From JAHEFT01 sp963766195 (lineage in GTDB: Bacteria; Pseudomonadota; Gammaproteobacteria; Xanthomonadales; SZUA-36), in the NCBI GenBank assembly GCA_963766195.1, contig CAVXYY010000005.1, positions 930,001-994,000 of the forward strand: DNA of 64,000 bases, in the 5' to 3' direction. This document shows positions 1 to 9,877 of this stretch, piece by piece (the stretch's first letter is position 1; every line of letters starts with the position of its first letter). Position numbers and translations under genes: made by a program. The notes beneath the pieces are model-generated. The model saw nothing but the letters and a program-made list of their open reading frames with translations. It was not told the origin of the DNA and ran no database searches.

Positions 1-2
1 TG

Positions 3-590
3 GAGCAGGCAGCCCGATCGACATACCGGCACAGCGGATTTGACCTTGGCGGCGGCCTGGTCCGGCACGCGCTTGGCGCCAGGCTGGCCGGCGAAGCCGC
101 CGACTGTGCTTTTGACGGCGCATTTGTGCTCGACCGTAAACGCCACGTCGATAACCACATCAGCGTGGACCACGCAGCGCCGGGTTGCAGCAGCACGCAG
201 TTTTTCCGGGGCGTGCTCGGCGGCAGCAGCCGCGGCGTATTCAATGGCCGCGCGTTGATTCGACCCGGTGCGGATGGCTCCAGCGTGCGCCAGTCGAACG
301 CCAACTTGCTGCTGTCCGCGCTGGCGGAAATGGATACCAAGCCGGAACTTGAAATCTACGCAGACGAAATCGAAGCCAGCCATGGCGCCACCGTGGGTCA
401 GTTGGATGAAACAGCAATTTTCTACCTGCGCTCGCGAGGCCTCAGCGAGGACCAGGCACGGCGGATCCTGACCATGGCTTTCTGCCACGCGGTCACCGAC
501 CGGCTGGGGGATCGCAGCCTTGCCGGGCGGATTTCGGAAATGATCAATGCGGCCATGCCGGGTGGCGTGCTTGCAGCCGGAGAAGTTTGA
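3..590 (+). CDS. sufD: Fe-S cluster assembly protein SufD, C-terminal part
   Basis: The reading frame is open from the left window edge and ends at TGA 588-590, so only about the last 195 residues are present. It matches the C-terminal half of SufB/SufD-family beta-helix scaffold proteins: an HVDNHISVDH stretch, then GCSSTQFFRGVLGGSSRGVFNGR, split here as GCSSTQFFRGVLGG and SRGVFNGR, then SNANLLLSALAEMDTKPELE and the C-terminal helical part with SRGLSEDQARRILTMAF. SufD works with SufB and SufC as the scaffold on which SufS-derived sulfur and iron are assembled. sufS follows with a 1-bp gap, as in suf operons. SufD is preferred over SufB because it lies directly upstream of sufS; this is inference from order and motif form. 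Confidence 0.9.
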   Translation, partial: EQAARSTYRHSGFDLGGGLVRHALGARLAGEAADCAFDGAFVLDRKRHVDNHISVDHAAPGCSSTQFFRGVLGGSSRGVFNGRALIRPGADGSSVRQSNANLLLSALAEMDTKPELEIYADEIEASHGATVGQLDETAIFYLRSRGLSEDQARRILTMAFCHAVTDRLGDRSLAGRISEMINAAMPGGVLAAGEV

Positions 591-591
591 A

Positions 592-1822
592 TTGACCATC
601 CGCAGGAAATTTGAAGTTGAGCGCGTGCGCGAGGACTTTCCGATCCTGCGCAGGACCGTTCATGGCAAACCGCTGGTTTATTTCGATACGGCTGCCTCGG
701 CGCAACGGCCCCTTGCGGTGATCGAAGCGACGGATAATTTCTATCGCGAACACAACGCCAATGTACACCGCGGCGTTCATACGCTGAGCCAGGAAGCCAC
801 CGACCTGTACGAGGACGGACGCAGAAAGCTTGCCGGGTTTATCAACGCGTATTCCTGGCGGGAGATCGTTTTCACGCGGGGAACGACCGAGTCCATCAAC
901 CTGGTGGCGCAGAGTTTTCTGCGCCCGGTGCTCAAACCCGGGGATGAAATCCTGGTCACCCACATGGAGCACCACGCCAACATCGTCCCCTGGCAAATGG
1001 TCTGCGAACAAACCGGGGCCAGCCTGAAAGTGGTTCCCATCAACCAGCGTGGCGAGCTGGAGATGGACGCGCTGGCATCCATGCTGTCGGAACAGGTCAA
1101 ACTGCTGGGTGTCGTTCACGTTTCCAATGCATTGGGGACCATCAACCCGGTGACGGAAATCTGCCGCATGGCCAAACAGTTTGATATACCTGTTCTGGTG
1201 GATGGCGCACAGGCCATGCCGCACGCCGCCGTCGATGTGCGGGCGCTGGGTTGTGATTTTTACTGCCTGTCGGGCCACAAGATGTATGGACCGACCGGCA
1301 TCGGCGCCCTGTGGGCTCACGAAGCGACCCTCGATGCGATGCCGCCCTGGCAGGGCGGGGGGAAATGATCAGGCGGGTCACGTTTGAGAAAACGACCTGG
1401 AACGATGTGCCCGCCAAATTCGAAGCCGGTACCCCGGATATCGCCGGAGGTGTCGGACTGTCCGCAGCCGTTGACTACCTGTCTCAATTCGACATGGCCG
1501 AGATCGCGGCGCACGAGCACCGGGTGCTGGCCTATGCGACCGGGAAACTGGCCGAAATCGAAGGATTGCGGATTATTGGAACAGCACGCGATACAAGGCC
1601 GGCGTGATCAGTTTCACGCTCGGCGACATCCACCCCCACGACCTGGGCACCATCATCGATCACCATGGCATTGCGGTGCGAACCGGCCACCATTGCGCAA
1701 TGCCGGTCATGCAGTTTTTCGATGTTCCGGCGACCGCCCGCGTCTCTTTCGGCATGTACAACACCGAAGCTGAAGTGGATGCACTGGTCGAAGCGCTGCA
1801 CCAGGCGCGGGCGATGTTCTAG
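592..1822 (+). CDS. sufS: Cysteine desulfurase SufS, two frameshifts in this sequence
   Basis: This is a PLP-dependent cysteine desulfurase that supplies persulfide sulfur to the Suf scaffold. It reads in three successive frames. Frame one covers residues to about 1360 (YFDTAASAQRP, the MEHHANIVPWQ motif, VDGAQAMPHAAVDV and the PLP-lysine motif LSGHKMYGPTGIGALW). Frame two covers about 1361-1585 (MIRRVTFEKTTWNDVP, FEAGTPDIAGGVGLSAA). Frame three runs to TAG 1820-1822 and holds the active-site cysteine motif RTGHHCAMPVMQ. The first break lies in a run of six G at about 1357-1362, where a seventh G restores GGGEMIRR. The second is near 1585. TTG at 592, just after the sufD stop, gives an N-terminus of normal length; an upstream ATG at 547 would overlap sufD. 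All catalytic motifs survive, so sequence error is likelier than a pseudogene. Confidence 0.88.
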
Positions 1823-1865
1823 CGGCCTGAAGTGCAGGTTTTAGCCCAGGGCAGGGAACTCCTGG

Positions 1866-2204
1866 TCAATTGTTACACTGGTAGACGCCGAACTCCTGGC
1901 GACCCTGGGAAACCGGTGATTCGGCAACCACGGTGTCACCGCCCATGACCGCGCCCTCGTTGCGGGCCAGGGTCGCCAGCTCGGTGGCGACCTTATCTGC
2001 CTTGCGCTCGACGCCCGCCACCTTGTTCTTGAGACTGACCGTTACATTGCCCACGCGAGCACAGTTGGCGACGGCATCGGCGTAAGCTACCCGCACGGAC
2101 CCGCCCTGCGGGGTGGTCTCGACCCAGGAACAGGCAGTGAGTAACCCGGCGAGCAGGACCAGCCTTCCCGTGGCAAGTATTTTGTTAACGTGGATCGTGT
2201 TCAT
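1866..2204 (-). CDS. DUF4156-type lipoprotein
   Basis: This encodes about 112 residues. The N-terminus has a charged start, a hydrophobic stretch and the lipobox LLTAC, so a lipoprotein is predicted, most likely anchored in the outer membrane. After the cysteine comes SWVETTPQGGSVRVA, which resembles the start of DUF4156 proteins, then an NCARVGNVTVSLKNKV segment and a C-terminal QEFGVYQCNN. Cysteines at NC and QC could form a disulfide. I chose ATG at 2204 because it gives a signal peptide of normal length; an upstream ATG at 2237 adds 11 residues. Function is unknown. It stands alone, convergent with sufS and downstream of parC. Confidence 0.72.
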   Translation of the reverse strand: MNTIHVNKILATGRLVLLAGLLTACSWVETTPQGGSVRVAYADAVANCARVGNVTVSLKNKVAGVERKADKVATELATLARNEGAVMGGDTVVAESPVSQGRQEFGVYQCNN

Positions 2205-2348
2205 AACCTGAATCGCCTTTGATTTTCGATGAAGCATGAGTATGACAAGCTACTCCTGGAATGTCTGTAGTGCCTGGCGACCACACCCTGGAGTCAGCGT
2301 TCTTTCTTCGCGTCACTGGAACCGGAAGGTTTTCGTGAACCCCGGGGT

Positions 2349-4601
2349 TCAATCAGCTGCCCGTTCGATCTTCGTGACCCGCTGGAATCCCCTCGGCAGT
2401 TTCCGGCCGCGGTGGGCGCGTTCACCACGGAAATGCTCTATGTCTTTCGCGCTCATGCGCAGGTAACGCTGCCCGGCCCAGATCAGGATTTCTTCTTTAT
2501 CGCCCATCACGACCAGGCCAACCATGAATTCCTCTCCGGCCTTAAGACGTTTTGGCGGGACATTGATCAGCTTGTTGCCCTTGCCCTTGGCTAATTCGGG
2601 CACCTCGTTCAGCGGAAAGGCGAGCAGGTAGCCGTCCGACGTGGCGCATACAACGGTGTTCGATGCCTCCGGGTCGTAAATCGCGGGCATTACCGGGGAG
2701 GAGCCGGCCGGCACGCTGAGCAGGGCTTTTCCGGCCTTCATCCGGCTGTGCAGGTTGCCCAGTTCGGTGATGAAACCATAGCCAAAGGATGTTGCCAGCA
2801 GGATTTTCTGCCCGGGGCTGCCGCACAGGGTAAACAGGAAGTTTTCACCCGCCGGGATCGTGAACCTGCTGGACAAGGGCTCGCCCTGGGTGCGGGCGGA
2901 AGGCAGGGTATGCGCGGCAAGCGAAAAAGCCCTGCCGCGGGAGTCCAGGAATACGGCCTGCTCGTTGCTTCGGCCCGGTGCTGAATGCTGGAATTCGTCG
3001 CCGGCGCGATAATTCAGCGAGGCGGGGTCTATGTCGTGGCCTTTGGCTGCACGCGCCCAACCGGACCTGGACAGCACGATGGTCACCGGCTCTGAAGGCA
3101 GCAAGTCCTCCTGGCGCAGCGCCTGCGCAGCATCCCGCTCCACCAGGATGGAGCGGCGGTCGTCGCCGTACAGCTTCGCGTCGGCCAGCAGTTCCTGCTT
3201 GATCAGGGTCTTTAGCCGGGCGTTGGAGCCGAGGATTTTTTCCAGTTCGTCCCGTTCGTCGGCCAGCAGGTCCTGTTCGTCGCGGATTTTCATTTCTTCC
3301 AGCTTTGCGAGGTTGCGCAGCTTCAGTTCGAGAATCGCCTCTGCCTGCGTGCCCGTGATGCCGAAACGTTCCATCAGAACCGGTTTCGGCTTGTCCTCGT
3401 GCCGGATGATGTAAATCACTTCATCGATATTGAGATAGGCGGTCAGCAGTCCTTCCAGGATGTGCAGTCGGTCAACCACCTGGTCGAGGCGATGATTCAG
3501 GCGCCGGACAACGGTATCCATCCGGAAAGACAGCCACTGTTTCAGCAGTTCACGCAGATTGAGTACCTGTGGCCGGCCGTTGATGCCGATGATGTTGAAA
3601 TTCGCCCGCACATTGCGTTCCAGGTCAGTGGTCGCGAACAGGTGGTTCATCAATTGTTCCAGGTCCACCCGGTTGGAACGCGGCACGATGACCAGCCGTG
3701 TGGGGTTTTCATGGTCCGACTCATCCCGCAGGTCTTCAACCATGGGTAATTTCTTGGCTTGCATCTGTGCGGCGATCTGCTCCAGCACCTTGGCTGGAGA
3801 AACCTGGTGGGGCAATGCCGTGATGACGATTTCGCTGTTTTCCTTTTCCCAGATCGCCCTCATCTTGACGGAGCCGTAACCGGTTTCGTACAGGGCGACC
3901 AGATCCTCTCCCGAGGTAATGATTTCCGCACCGGTCGGAAAGTCGGGGCCTTTTACGTGCCGGCACAGGTCGGCGACAGTAGCCTTGGGTTGTTCCAGCA
4001 GGTGAATGGTGGCGGCAACCACTTCACGAAGATTGTGCGGCGGGATGTCCGTAGACATGCCGACGGCGATTCCGGTGCTGCCGTTCAGCAGCACATTCGG
4101 CAACCGGGACGGAAGCATCAGGGGTTCCTGCAGGGTGCCGTCGAAGTTGGGCCCCCAGTCCACCGTACCCAGGCCCAGCTCACCCAACAGGCTTTTGGCG
4201 TAGGCCGTCAGCCTGGACTCGGTATAACGCATCGCGGCAAAAGACTTCGGGTCGTCGGGCGAGCCGAAATTTCCCTGCCCGTCAACCAGCGGGTAACGGA
4301 AAGCGAAGGGTTGCGCCATCAGCACCATGGCCTCGTAGCAGGCCGAGTCGCCGTGCGGGTGAAACTTGCCGATCACGTCGCCAACGGTCCTGGCCGACTT
4401 CTTGTGCTTGGAAGTTGCGCTCAGCCCGAGTTCACTCATCGCGTAGATGATGCGCCGCTGGACCGGTTTGAGCCCGTCACCGATGTGCGGAAGGGCGCGG
4501 TCCAGGACCACGTACATGGAATAATCCAGGTAGGCCTTTTCCGCATAGTCCTTCAGCGGAATGCGTTCATGGTCGGAAAAGGACTGGGTGATTTCGGTCA
4601 T
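2349..4601 (-). CDS. parC: DNA topoisomerase IV subunit A ParC
   Basis: At 750 residues it is the length of E. coli ParC (752). The N-terminal winged-helix/tower domain carries the catalytic tyrosine in AMRYTESRL (about Tyr126) and the quinolone-determining segment HPHGDSACYEAM, with the usual Ser (about 86) and Glu (about 90), so no classic resistance change is seen. The C-terminal beta-pinwheel region follows from about residue 500. With ParE it decatenates daughter chromosomes using ATP. The start at 4601 gives MTEITQSFSDHERIPL, typical of ParC. parE lies upstream on the same strand, separated by a SnoaL-like gene and nnrS. Confidence 0.97.
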   Translation of the reverse strand: MTEITQSFSDHERIPLKDYAEKAYLDYSMYVVLDRALPHIGDGLKPVQRRIIYAMSELGLSATSKHKKSARTVGDVIGKFHPHGDSACYEAMVLMAQPFAFRYPLVDGQGNFGSPDDPKSFAAMRYTESRLTAYAKSLLGELGLGTVDWGPNFDGTLQEPLMLPSRLPNVLLNGSTGIAVGMSTDIPPHNLREVVAATIHLLEQPKATVADLCRHVKGPDFPTGAEIITSGEDLVALYETGYGSVKMRAIWEKENSEIVITALPHQVSPAKVLEQIAAQMQAKKLPMVEDLRDESDHENPTRLVIVPRSNRVDLEQLMNHLFATTDLERNVRANFNIIGINGRPQVLNLRELLKQWLSFRMDTVVRRLNHRLDQVVDRLHILEGLLTAYLNIDEVIYIIRHEDKPKPVLMERFGITGTQAEAILELKLRNLAKLEEMKIRDEQDLLADERDELEKILGSNARLKTLIKQELLADAKLYGDDRRSILVERDAAQALRQEDLLPSEPVTIVLSRSGWARAAKGHDIDPASLNYRAGDEFQHSAPGRSNEQAVFLDSRGRAFSLAAHTLPSARTQGEPLSSRFTIPAGENFLFTLCGSPGQKILLATSFGYGFITELGNLHSRMKAGKALLSVPAGSSPVMPAIYDPEASNTVVCATSDGYLLAFPLNEVPELAKGKGNKLINVPPKRLKAGEEFMVGLVVMGDKEEILIWAGQRYLRMSAKDIEHFRGERAHRGRKLPRGFQRVTKIERAAD

Positions 4602-4612
4602 GACATATTCCT

Positions 4613-5776
4613 TTACTTGTTTGCATCAGCCCTTGGTTTCAACAGCATCGGAATGAAAATGACTGAGAACAGGCTGAAAGTAATCATCCACAGAGATCCG
4701 GCAACCACGATCCAGAATTGGTAGTGAACCGGATCGATCAGCGGGAAAAATACCCGGATCAGCGCCGTAATTACCATGCAGCCCAGCAGGACGGCCATCA
4801 GCGTGCATGACTGGTAAATGTTTCTGCCGGTATGGCCCAGGGTTACCCGGGCCATCATGCTCATGGTCACGATGCCGATACCGCCAACCGCGAAGGCGTG
4901 GACGTGCAGGTAGCCCGGCAAGGCGGTCACCGGCGCCATGGCGCGCAGCAGAAAGCCAAGGTTGATCATCAGGAAGGATGCAAAAAGGCCCCACAGCAAG
5001 GGTTTCTGCCAGATACCCAGGGTATGCCAGCCGTGTATCCTGATAGAGTTGGACACGAACAGGCCCCCGGCGAGCAGGGCGCCGGCGAGGTGGTGCTGAA
5101 AGAAAACCTCGCTGACCAGGAAGGCTGGAAATAGTACAAAGGTGGCAATGTCGTTGTTACGGGAATTTTTCAATTCCACCGGATAGCCGACGCCCTTCTC
5201 TGTGAAAAACGGTATGACCCTTCGACCCATGAACAAAACCAGGCCCAGCACCAGGTAGAGGCCGCCCTGGATGCCGAGGTTCACACCCGGGCCGACAATG
5301 CCCATTACTCCGAGGTAGAACAATGTGTTGGCCGTGGCCAGCAGAAAGAGCAGCAGCAGCACCATTGCCTGTCTTTTCTGACGAATCCTGATGATGGGCC
5401 GGGCGACCGCGAAAGCGAGGCTTGCCATGAACGCAAGGTCAGCCGCAGCGGCATAGAGGATATAGCCCGTCCCGTTGATCATCAGGATGCGGGCAACAAC
5501 CCAAAAGGCGAAAATAATCGCCAGCCAGGCCCCAGTGGCTGTTTCCTGGCCGGTCCAGTTCCAGGCGGCCGTGAGCAGGAATCCGGCAATCACCGCCATG
5601 GCATATCCGAACAACATTTCGTGGGCATGCCACTGAAAAACAGACAATCGTTCAAGGCTGAGTCGAAAGCCGAAGTGGTAGACGGCAAGCCACACGCCCA
5701 TGGTCAGGACGGCAAAGATCGAAGCCCCGAGAAAAAAAGGACGAAAACCGCGTGAAAGAAAAGCCGGTTGCGTCAC
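4613..5776 (-). CDS. nnrS: NnrS family membrane protein
   Basis: This is a polytopic inner-membrane protein of 387 residues with about 12 hydrophobic segments. It opens with a FLSRGFRPFFLGA motif and contains HAHEMLFGYAMAVIAGFLLTA, split as HAHEMLFGYA and MAVIAGFLLTA, both typical of NnrS. Histidines in HAHE, HVHAFAVGG and similar loops are candidate heme or copper ligands. NnrS proteins are linked to nitric oxide tolerance and denitrification, but no denitrification gene is visible in the window. Its ATG overlaps the stop of the SnoaL-like gene by 4 bp, so the two are probably translationally coupled. The lone placement between parE and parC suggests a stress-tolerance rather than a respiratory role (inference). 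Confidence 0.9.
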   Translation of the reverse strand: MTQPAFLSRGFRPFFLGASIFAVLTMGVWLAVYHFGFRLSLERLSVFQWHAHEMLFGYAMAVIAGFLLTAAWNWTGQETATGAWLAIIFAFWVVARILMINGTGYILYAAAADLAFMASLAFAVARPIIRIRQKRQAMVLLLLFLLATANTLFYLGVMGIVGPGVNLGIQGGLYLVLGLVLFMGRRVIPFFTEKGVGYPVELKNSRNNDIATFVLFPAFLVSEVFFQHHLAGALLAGGLFVSNSIRIHGWHTLGIWQKPLLWGLFASFLMINLGFLLRAMAPVTALPGYLHVHAFAVGGIGIVTMSMMARVTLGHTGRNIYQSCTLMAVLLGCMVITALIRVFFPLIDPVHYQFWIVVAGSLWMITFSLFSVIFIPMLLKPRADANK

Positions 5777-6132
5777 TTTGCTCCCTTGTAGAGGAACCGC
5801 GTGTCAAAAAATACCTGCACTTGGCAGATCAGGCCGCCGGCAAAACGGAAAATATAGGCCCCCTCTATCTTCAGGCCATTGAGTCCCTCGAACACGACAA
5901 CCACCGCAGCGTTGTCGTTTTCAATCACGGTCGTCTTAACAGCTATCCGGGCAATAAACGGCGCGGTGTCGGCGATGTGTTGGCGAATGGCCAGCTCGCC
6001 GTGAACGGGTTCAGGCATCATCGGGCCGTTCATGACAGCGTCCGCGGCCAGTGGAATGATGTTCGCATTGTCGGTATTTATTGCTTCGATATAGCTTGCT
6101 ATGGCTTGTTCGATGTCCCGTCTTTCGCTCAT
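5773..6132 (-). CDS. SnoaL-like / NTF2-fold protein
   Basis: This 119-residue protein begins MSERRDIEQAIASYIEAINTDN and continues with alternating strands (VMNGPMMPEPVHGELAIRQHI, split as VMNGPMMPEPVH and GELAIRQHI; TTVIENDNAAVVVVFEG; GAYIFRFAGGLICQVQVFFD). The pattern of an N-terminal helix pair followed by a curved sheet fits the NTF2/SnoaL superfamily, which includes small enzymes and ligand-binding proteins for hydrophobic substrates. I see no clear catalytic Asp-His pair, so no reaction is assigned. It overlaps the nnrS start by 4 bp and lies 42 bp after parE, so it probably shares a transcript with both. Confidence 0.8.
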   Translation of the reverse strand: MSERRDIEQAIASYIEAINTDNANIIPLAADAVMNGPMMPEPVHGELAIRQHIADTAPFIARIAVKTTVIENDNAAVVVVFEGLNGLKIEGAYIFRFAGGLICQVQVFFDTRFLYKGAK

Positions 6133-6174
6133 GTATGATTCTCCGAAAAGAGCCTGAAATGGATCACAGATTCG

Positions 6175-8058
6175 TTAAACAGTCGCCAGGTTGCCCTTGT
6201 CTTCCAGCCAGGCCTTGCGGTCGGAAGCGCGTTTCTTGCACAGCAGCATGTCCATGACCTTGTCGGTCGCGGCAGCATTTTCCACGGTGAGCTGCACCAG
6301 CCTCCGGGTGTCCGGGTCAACGGTGCTTTCCCTGAGCTGCAGAGGATTCATTTCACCCAGTCCCTTGAACCGGGTCTCCATGACTTTACCCTTCTTTTTC
6401 TCAGCGATGATGCGCTCATGGATACCCTTTCTTTCCTCGTCGTCGAGGGCGTAAAAAGTCTCCTTGCCGACGTCGATGCGGTACAACGGCGGCATCGCGA
6501 CAAAAATGTGCCCGGTTTCCACGAGCGCCTTGAAATGTTTCAGAAACAGCGCCGCGAGCAGGGTTGCAATATGTAGTCCGTCAGAATCGGCATCGGCAAG
6601 GATGATGACTTTGCCGTAACGCAGGCCTGCAATCTGGTTCGAGCCCGGGTCAACCCCTATCGCAACCGAAATATCGTGAACTTCCTGGTTGCTCAGCACG
6701 GAATCCGACTCTACTTCCCAGGTGTTCAGGATTTTGCCCCTGAGCGGCAGAATAGCCTGGTACTCGCGGTTCCTGGCCTGCTTGGCGGAACCGCCCGCAG
6801 AATCGCCTTCGACCAGGAACAATTCGGTCCATGCCAGGTCCTGCGATGTGCAATCGGCCAGTTTACCCGGCAGCGCCGGCCCTTGCGTGATTTTCTTGCG
6901 CACGACCTTTTTGGCCGATTTCATACGCTGGTGCGCGTTGTTGATCGCCAACTGGGCAATCGCTTCACCCGCGGTCACGTTCTGGTTCAGCCAAAGGCTG
7001 AACGAATCCTTGAGCACACCTGAAACGAACGGAACACAGCCGCGCGACGACAGGCGTTCCTTGGTCTGGCCGCTGAACTGGGGATCCGTGAGCTTGACGG
7101 AAAGTATGAAACTGATCTTTTCCCAGATATCGTCAGGCGTCAGCCGCATACCGCGCGGCAACAGGTTGTGGTGCTCACAAAACTCCCTCAGCGCGTCGAC
7201 CAGCCCCGTGCGCAACCCGTTGACGTGCGTGCCGCCCTGAGGCGTGGGGATCAGGTTTACATAGCTTTCCTGAATCTGACCGCCGTCGGGTAACCAGCAT
7301 AGCGCCCAGCTGACCTGCGAATCGGTGCCCTTTATTTCACCGGAGAACGGCTTTTCGGGCAGGCTGGCGAAGCCATCCAGTTCCGATTGCAGGTAGTCAG
7401 TGAGACCCTGGTGATAGCACCACTCTTCTTTTTCGCTGGTTTTGTCGATAGTGAGGCTGACCGACAAGCCCGGACACAGCACCGCTTTTGCCCGCAGCAG
7501 GTGCTTCAGGCTTTTCATCGAAAAATTGGGCGAGTCAAAATAGGAAGCGTCGGGCCAGAAGCGGATACGGGTGCCGGTGTTGCGCTGGCCGACGGTTCCC
7601 AGTTGCGTCAGCTCCGTTACCTTGTCGCCATGGGCGAATGACATGTAATGTTCTTCGCCGTCGCGTTTGACCCATACTTCGAGTTTGCGGGACAGGGCGT
7701 TGACCACGGAAACGCCGACGCCGTGCAAACCTCCGGCGAATTGGTAATTCTGGTCGGAGAATTTGCCGCCGGCGTGGAGCTTGGTCAGGATCAGCTCAAC
7801 CCCCGGAATCCCTTGTTCCGGATGGATGTCTACGGGCATTCCGCGGCCGTCGTCAGTCACTTCAACCGAGCCGTCATCGTAAACGGTGACCAGGATCTGG
7901 CTGCCATGACCGGCCAGGACCTCGTCAACGCTGTTGTCGATGACTTCCATCACCAGGTGATTCGGGCGGGTCGTGTCGGTATACATTCCCGGCCTGCGTT
8001 TGACCGGTTCAAGTCCTGTCAGGACTTCGATGTCTTCTGCGCGGTATTTGCTGCTCAT
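6175..8058 (-). CDS. parE: DNA topoisomerase IV subunit B ParE
   Basis: This 627-residue GHKL ATPase subunit of topoisomerase IV has the length of E. coli ParE (630). The Bergerat fold is seen in RRPGMYTDTTRPNH, EVIDNSVDEVLAGHG, DDGRGMPVDIHPEQG and the GGLHGVGVSVVNALS loop. The Toprim domain carries LVEGDSAGGSAKQ and ADADSDGLHIATLL. I placed the start at ATG 8058 because MSSKYRAEDIEVLTGLEPV aligns with the normal ParE N-terminus. An in-frame ATG at 8088 and longer extensions exist but would run toward or into the divergent pyrG. It is likely the first gene of a parE-SnoaL-nnrS-parC transcript. Confidence 0.96.
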   Translation of the reverse strand: MSSKYRAEDIEVLTGLEPVKRRPGMYTDTTRPNHLVMEVIDNSVDEVLAGHGSQILVTVYDDGSVEVTDDGRGMPVDIHPEQGIPGVELILTKLHAGGKFSDQNYQFAGGLHGVGVSVVNALSRKLEVWVKRDGEEHYMSFAHGDKVTELTQLGTVGQRNTGTRIRFWPDASYFDSPNFSMKSLKHLLRAKAVLCPGLSVSLTIDKTSEKEEWCYHQGLTDYLQSELDGFASLPEKPFSGEIKGTDSQVSWALCWLPDGGQIQESYVNLIPTPQGGTHVNGLRTGLVDALREFCEHHNLLPRGMRLTPDDIWEKISFILSVKLTDPQFSGQTKERLSSRGCVPFVSGVLKDSFSLWLNQNVTAGEAIAQLAINNAHQRMKSAKKVVRKKITQGPALPGKLADCTSQDLAWTELFLVEGDSAGGSAKQARNREYQAILPLRGKILNTWEVESDSVLSNQEVHDISVAIGVDPGSNQIAGLRYGKVIILADADSDGLHIATLLAALFLKHFKALVETGHIFVAMPPLYRIDVGKETFYALDDEERKGIHERIIAEKKKGKVMETRFKGLGEMNPLQLRESTVDPDTRRLVQLTVENAAATDKVMDMLLCKKRASDRKAWLEDKGNLATV

Positions 8059-8218
8059 TGTTTTTTTATTGGGGAGTTCAGGGTTCATTATGGCGCAAAG
8101 GATGTTCACCTGTTTATGAACGGTTTTCAAGTGGCTTCTGCATACCGTACAATGTCCTTCCAGAACTTCGTCAATTTTCTGACGATAAATTGGTATAAAA
8201 CACACACAGGGTTCTGGC

Positions 8219-9877
8219 ATGGCATCACTGGTTTTTGTTACGGGCGGCGTAGTTTCTTCACTGGGAAAGGGGCTGTCTGCAGCTGCGCTTGCTGCGATTC
8301 TTGAATCCCGCGGCCTGACGGTCACCCTGGTCAAGCTGGATCCCTACCTCAATGTCGACCCGGGCACGATGAGCCCGTTCCAGCACGGCGAGGTATACGT
8401 AACCGATGACGGCGCCGAAACCGATCTCGACCTGGGGCACTACGAGCGCTTTGTCCGGACCCGGATGGGACAGCTCAACAACTGCACCACGGGCAGGATC
8501 TACAGCAACGTGATCGCCAAGGAGCGCCGCGGTGATTACCTCGGAGCCACGGTCCAGGTCATCCCGCACGTAACCGACGAGATCAAGGACTGGGTTCGCC
8601 GTGCGTCCGAAGGTTACGACGTGGCGATGATCGAAATCGGCGGAACCGTGGGCGATATCGAATCCCTGCCGTTCCTCGAGGCGATTCGTCAACTCGGTGT
8701 GGAATACGGCAGGAACGCGCTGTTCATGCACCTCACACTGGTGCCTTATCTTCGCGCCGCCAATGAGATCAAGACCAAGCCAACCCAGCATTCGGTGAAA
8801 GAACTGCGCTCGATCGGTATTCAGCCGGACATCCTGCTGTGCCGGTCGGAATTCGAGTTGTCTGAAGCCGAACGCGAAAAGATTGCGCTGTTTACAAACG
8901 TCCCCAAGAAAGCAGTGATCACGGCGCTGGACGCGAAGAACAGCATTTACGACATACCCACCATGCTGTTCGAAGAAGGCCTGGATGACCTGATCGTCGA
9001 AGGCTTTGGCCTGGAAGACAAGGTTCACGAGGCCAATCTCGACGACTGGCTTGAAGTCGTGGACCGCACGATCAATACCAGGCACGAAGTGACCGTAGCC
9101 GTGGTCGGGAAGTACGTTGAGCATCATGACGCTTACAAGTCATTGACCGAAGCCATTGCCCACGGCGGATTGCGCCAGCGTATCAAGGTCAATATCCGGC
9201 GGATCGAATCCGAAGACCTCAACAACAATGACCTGTCCCAGATCGAAGACGTTGACGCTATCCTGGTTCCGGGCGGTTTCGGCGAGCGCGGATTCGAAGG
9301 CAAGGTCAATGCGATCCGCTATGCGCGCGAAAACGGGGTGCCCTACCTGGGTATCTGCTATGGCATGCAGGCGGCAGCCGTTGAGTTTGCCCGCAATGTC
9401 TGCGGCCTGGAAGGGGCGAACACGACCGAAATTGACCCGAAAACGCCCTATAATGTAATCGGCCTGATCACGGAATGGGTGGATGCTTCCGGCAAGGTGG
9501 AGCACCGCAGCGAAAAATCCGACCTGGGCGGGACCATGCGGCTCGGAGGGCAAAAATGCCGTCTGCGCGAAGGCTCGCTGGCCCGCAAGCTCTATGGCAA
9601 GGAGGTCGTGACTGAGCGCCATCGTCATCGCTACGAGTTCAACAACCATTACCGCGACATTTTCCAGAAGCACGGAATGGTGCTGTCGGGTCTTTCAATG
9701 GACGAAACACTGGTTGAAATCATCGAATTGCCGGCCCATCCGTGGTTCCTGGGTTGCCAGTTCCATCCGGAGTTCACCTCCACCCCGCGGGACGGCCATC
9801 CTTTATTCACCGGCTTCATTGAAGCAGCTTTGCGGGAACAACAGGGCGAACTCCCCAAGGGAGTCGCGCAACTGTGA
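8219..9877 (+). CDS. pyrG: CTP synthase
   Basis: This 552-residue enzyme makes CTP from UTP, ATP and glutamine. The N-terminal synthetase domain begins MASLVFVTGGVVSSLGKGLSAA (P-loop-like, split as FVTGGVVSSLGKGLS) and has LDPYLNVDPGTMSPFQHGEV. The C-terminal class I glutaminase domain has the nucleophile motif LGICYGMQ and the His/Glu pair in FHPEFTSTP. A TATAAA at 8194-8199 is a possible -10 for a promoter in the parE-pyrG divergent gap. It starts the conserved gammaproteobacterial block pyrG-kdsA-eno-ftsB-ispD-ispF-truD and its stop overlaps kdsA by 4 bp. Confidence 0.97.
   Translation: MASLVFVTGGVVSSLGKGLSAAALAAILESRGLTVTLVKLDPYLNVDPGTMSPFQHGEVYVTDDGAETDLDLGHYERFVRTRMGQLNNCTTGRIYSNVIAKERRGDYLGATVQVIPHVTDEIKDWVRRASEGYDVAMIEIGGTVGDIESLPFLEAIRQLGVEYGRNALFMHLTLVPYLRAANEIKTKPTQHSVKELRSIGIQPDILLCRSEFELSEAEREKIALFTNVPKKAVITALDAKNSIYDIPTMLFEEGLDDLIVEGFGLEDKVHEANLDDWLEVVDRTINTRHEVTVAVVGKYVEHHDAYKSLTEAIAHGGLRQRIKVNIRRIESEDLNNNDLSQIEDVDAILVPGGFGERGFEGKVNAIRYARENGVPYLGICYGMQAAAVEFARNVCGLEGANTTEIDPKTPYNVIGLITEWVDASGKVEHRSEKSDLGGTMRLGGQKCRLREGSLARKLYGKEVVTERHRHRYEFNNHYRDIFQKHGMVLSGLSMDETLVEIIELPAHPWFLGCQFHPEFTSTPRDGHPLFTGFIEAALREQQGELPKGVAQL

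Noticed and set aside
2337..2350. GAACCCCGGGGTTC palindrome at the parC stop as an operator or terminator
   Set aside because: No loop or T tract, and part of it is coding sequence; could be chance.
3759..4724. Long open frame on the plus strand inside parC
   Set aside because: It is antisense to strongly conserved parC and has no family features; it is a codon-bias shadow.
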